A DNA stretch of 49,752 bases, taken from NCBI GenBank assembly GCA_001782075.1, contig MFNO01000031.1, positions 1 through 49,752 on the forward strand, read 5' to 3'. Numbering within the stretch: the first letter of the stretch is position 1; the number at the start of each line of letters is the position of its first letter. Made by a program: the position numbers and the translations under genes. Below are positions 47,287 through 49,752 of the stretch, in pieces. The notes under the pieces were generated by a model. The model worked only from the letters and a program-made list of their open reading frames with translations. It made no database searches and was not told the DNA's origin. The stretch comes from Candidatus Levybacteria bacterium RIFCSPHIGHO2_01_FULL_38_26. GTDB lineage: Bacteria; Patescibacteriota; Microgenomatia; Levybacterales; UBA12049.

Positions 47287-48691
47287 TTTTAGAGCTAGAT
47301 GGATGAGAGAGCTAGATAAAAATACTGTAGTGGTAATTGGCGGCACCGGAAGAGAGCATGCGCTTGTTGATAGTTATGCAAAATCACCCAATGTTGAGAG
47401 AGTGATTTGTATTCCCGGTAATCCATTGATGGAAAAGAATTCACAAAAAGAAGTTACTATTTTCCAAAGTTATGATGGAAAAAGACTTAGAACGACGGAC
47501 AAGAAAGAAATTATAGAAATATGCAAAGCAAATGGTGTGACTTTTGCGGACGTTGCTCAGGATGATGCAGTTGCGGCAGGCGTTGCTGATGCAACCAGAA
47601 GCATTGGTATTCCAACAATTGGATTTGGCGAGAGAGCAGCGATTCTTGAGGCGGATAAAGCATACAGCAGGGATTTTTGCAGAGAATATGGTATTCCCAT
47701 TCCGGATTATGAAGTATTTACATCCAAGGCTGCAGGCATAAGGTATCTTAGAAATGCTCCTGATATAAAAAGAGCTATTAAAGCTGCCTATTTGGCTGGA
47801 GGAAAAGGAGTCATTTCTGGAGAAAATAACAAAGACACAGCAAGAAAAATCGGAAGGCTAAGAGGTAGTTTTCCGCAGGCTGCAAAAAAATATCTGTTGG
47901 AGGAGTGGATGTTGAATGATGATGGGACTCCCGGTGAGGAATTTTCTGCTTTCTTTATTTTTGATGGAAATAATTGGGAATCCTTGGGAGATGCTCAAGA
48001 TTATAAATTGGAGGGAGTTGGGGACACAGGAGAAAATACCGGAAGCATGGGAGGAAATTCGCCAACGCTTATCTATACAGATGAGGTAAGGGGACAGGCC
48101 GAGGAAATTGCAGAGAAGACTTTCTCGGGACTCAAGGAAAAAAGACTGGCTTCCCCCGGGATTTTATATGTAAGCGGGATGGTGTTGGTTCAACGCGGAA
48201 GGAAGTTGGTGAAATTAACTGAGCATAATATGCGTTTTGGTGATCCTGAGGGACAATTAATAGCTTCTGGAATGGAGAATTTTTGGGAAACAATGTGGGC
48301 GGCCGGAAATGGAGATCTTGACAATATACATGTAAAAAGAGATGGTAAAAAAAGAGTTGATATAGCGGGTATGGCAAATGGTTACCCTAGGGATTATAGT
48401 GCGGTTGTCGGAATGGAAGTATTTGGGGTAGATGATGCAATGGCAGTAGATGGAGTGAGAGTATTTGGGGCAGGAATTGGGAAAGACGCAAGCGGTAAGT
48501 ATAGAGTTAGCGGAACAAATGGTAGGATATTTCACATTGTTGGTGAAGGAGAAGTTGATGAGAGCTTTAAAGACGTGAGGGCAAAGCCGTTAACGGGCAT
48601 GTCAAAAGTTGACATTGAGGGAAATAATCTTCGATACAGACCTGATATAGCATGGCAGGATATAGAGAGGGAAAGAAGATTGCAATATTGA
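47270..48691 (+). CDS. purD: Phosphoribosylamine--glycine ligase-like ATP-grasp protein
   Basis: Second step of purine synthesis (phosphoribosylamine + glycine to GAR). The 473-residue protein has VVVIGGTGREHALVDSYAKS, a central AYLAGGKGVI (ATP-grasp), and GEEFSAFFIFDG. The C-terminal TEHNMRFGDPEGQ is the metal-binding NxRFGDPE motif. It is 40-50 residues longer than typical. The motif LKADGLAAGKG is here IKAAYLAGGKG, a change in the nucleotide-binding loop. No other purine gene is nearby. ATG 47303 is an alternative start that avoids the overlap. Confidence 0.8.
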   Translation: METSNNFRARWMRELDKNTVVVIGGTGREHALVDSYAKSPNVERVICIPGNPLMEKNSQKEVTIFQSYDGKRLRTTDKKEIIEICKANGVTFADVAQDDAVAAGVADATRSIGIPTIGFGERAAILEADKAYSRDFCREYGIPIPDYEVFTSKAAGIRYLRNAPDIKRAIKAAYLAGGKGVISGENNKDTARKIGRLRGSFPQAAKKYLLEEWMLNDDGTPGEEFSAFFIFDGNNWESLGDAQDYKLEGVGDTGENTGSMGGNSPTLIYTDEVRGQAEEIAEKTFSGLKEKRLASPGILYVSGMVLVQRGRKLVKLTEHNMRFGDPEGQLIASGMENFWETMWAAGNGDLDNIHVKRDGKKRVDIAGMANGYPRDYSAVVGMEVFGVDDAMAVDGVRVFGAGIGKDASGKYRVSGTNGRIFHIVGEGEVDESFKDVRAKPLTGMSKVDIEGNNLRYRPDIAWQDIERERRLQY

Positions 48692-48716
48692 GGTAGTGTG
48701 GTAAAATAATAGTCCT

Positions 48717-49553
48717 ATGATAAATACTGTAAAAACAATAGCGCTTCTTGGAGTCCTAAGCGTTCTCTTGATTACGGTAGGAGGATTGCTTGGTGGACAA
48801 GAGGGGATTTATATGGCATTTTTCTTCTCGCTTCTTATGAATGGGGCAGCATATTTTTTCTCCGACAAGCTCGCCTTAAAAATGAGCGGAGCAAAGCCTA
48901 TTAAAAAGAGAGATTATCCGCAGCTTTTTGAAATAGTTGAAGATTTATCCCGCAAAATGAAGATCCCCATGCCAAAAATGTATATCACACCTGCCGCCCA
49001 GGCCAACGCATTTGCAACAGGACGCGATCCTTCGCATGCGTCAGTAGCTGTGACAAAGGGAATAATGAATATTTTGTCAAAAGAGGAATTAAAAGGCGTA
49101 CTTGCCCACGAGCTATCCCATGTCAAAAATAGAGATATTCTGGTGGCTTCGGTTGCTGCAGTTATCGCAAGCGCTATATCATTTCTTGCCAATATGAGTT
49201 TGTTTGGCGCATTTTCAAGAGGTGACAATAGAGGAGGGGCTGGCGCATTTGGTTTGCTTATCGCAATTCTTGTTCCAATAGCAGCATCTATTATTCAACT
49301 TGCTATTTCAAGGCAGCGTGAGTACGGAGCAGACGAGACAGGCGCCCGACTTATCGGAAATGGCGAGCCGCTTGCAAGAGCTTTGATCGCAATTCATGAT
49401 TCAACCAGAAGAGCGCCTCTTGCCACAAATCCTGCGTACTCATCTCTTTATATTAGCAATCCTTTGGGCGGTTTGGGCGGCGGTCTCACCAAATTATTCT
49501 CAACGCATCCTCCGGTTGAGGAAAGAGTAAAAAGACTCAGGAATATAAAATAA
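48717..49553 (+). CDS. htpX: Membrane zinc protease HtpX
   Basis: Quality-control protease of membrane proteins. The 278-residue protein has two N-terminal membrane helices and a PQLFEIVEDLSRKMKIPMPK segment. The zinc site HELSH is at 131-135, followed by two more hydrophobic segments. RQREYGADETGA supplies the third ligand Glu. THPPVEERVKRL closes the protein as in the family. A TAAAAT 9 nt before the ATG may be the -10 box. Confidence 0.94.
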   Translation: MINTVKTIALLGVLSVLLITVGGLLGGQEGIYMAFFFSLLMNGAAYFFSDKLALKMSGAKPIKKRDYPQLFEIVEDLSRKMKIPMPKMYITPAAQANAFATGRDPSHASVAVTKGIMNILSKEELKGVLAHELSHVKNRDILVASVAAVIASAISFLANMSLFGAFSRGDNRGGAGAFGLLIAILVPIAASIIQLAISRQREYGADETGARLIGNGEPLARALIAIHDSTRRAPLATNPAYSSLYISNPLGGLGGGLTKLFSTHPPVEERVKRLRNIK

Positions 49554-49563
49554 CTTCTACATA

Positions 49564-49752
49564 ATGAGTAAAGCAGCATTAATATTATTTGTGGGTTTTT
49601 TAGCGCTTGGTGGAGTTTTTATTTATAAAGCATTTGATAAAGAAGAAATTGATAGGCTAGATACGAGAGTTTCTCCACAAAGCGTAAACGAAGGTGGACC
49701 TGAAGTTTTACAGCCTCATCCTTTGTCAATCGAAGCCTTGCGAAATGGTGAT
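49564..49752 (+). CDS. N-terminus of a membrane-anchored protein (3' truncated)
   Basis: The frame opens at ATG 49564 and runs to the right edge without a stop (63 codons). Residues about 4-22 are a signal anchor (AALILFVGFLALGGVFIYKA). A short linker then leads to PHPLSIEALRNGD, which resembles the start of alpha/beta-hydrolase-type surface esterases seen in Microgenomates. The catalytic part is beyond the window, so this remains a guess. Confidence 0.55.
   Translation, partial: MSKAALILFVGFLALGGVFIYKAFDKEEIDRLDTRVSPQSVNEGGPEVLQPHPLSIEALRNGD

Overview
The window looks like a chromosomal segment of a Candidate Phyla Radiation (Patescibacteria) bacterium, most likely of the Microgenomates type. 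It is AT-rich and tightly packed, uses the standard code, and carries ordinary bacterial housekeeping genes (rpsB-tsf-frr, rpsU-ybeY-dnaX-ybaB-recR, proS, cysS, prs). These are mixed with CPR-style proteins: a PaaX/Cas2-like winged-helix protein, a membrane-anchored LytR_C protein and many orphan proteins. The lineage call is inference from gene style; there is no rRNA gene in the window.

Layout. 1-2751: the end of a carbonic-anhydrase-like gene, then a winged-helix/Cas2-like gene bracketed by two related 30-bp palindromes, then a multi-HTH regulator coupled to folC. 2748-10642: a thymidylate/folate block (folC, dcd, tmk, a dUTPase-like gene, thyA, dihydrofolate reductase, a deoxynucleoside kinase, an HD hydrolase), interrupted by a frameshifted acyltransferase on the minus strand. 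10662-14048: a large orphan protein divergent from glyA, which makes the methylene-THF used by ThyA. 14105-19791: a lipid block (di-iron acyl-ACP-desaturase-like protein, PlsC-like acyltransferase, FabG-like reductase, FabZ-like hotdog protein, FabH-like synthase), with an orphan homing-endonuclease-module protein inside it. 19877-23777: rpsB, tsf, a small ORF, frr and the site-2 protease rseP. 23795-27525: a cyclase-family hydrolase, zwf, a deoxyribosyltransferase-like protein, a tRNA-binding OB protein and gnd (oxidative pentose phosphate, no recognisable lactonase). 27921-37813: csaA, proS, a MYG1-like protein, a HIT protein, rpsU, ybeY, dnaX, ybaB, prs, recR, then two tandem paralogues of unknown function and a charged protein. 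37901-49752: cysS, a LytR_C protein, msrB, an ABC exporter, a DUF378 protein, a cell-surface group (sugar-dehydrogenase-like protein, anchored thioredoxin, zinc protease), purD, htpX and a truncated membrane-anchored protein at the right edge.

Two genome-scale themes stand out. First, palindromic or A-rich repeats sit in frame inside conserved enzymes (folC, thyA, rseP, proS, the MYG1-like gene, dnaX, recR, cysS, the sugar dehydrogenase). Two of these, in dnaX and the MYG1-like gene, are clearly the same element of about 145 bp in the same reading frame. Second, many first genes of transcription units have a -10 box only about 6 nt before the start codon, implying leaderless mRNAs, whereas several downstream genes carry strong Shine-Dalgarno sequences.

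No rRNA, tRNA, CRISPR array or transposase gene was recognised. All non-genic gaps are shorter than 300 bases.
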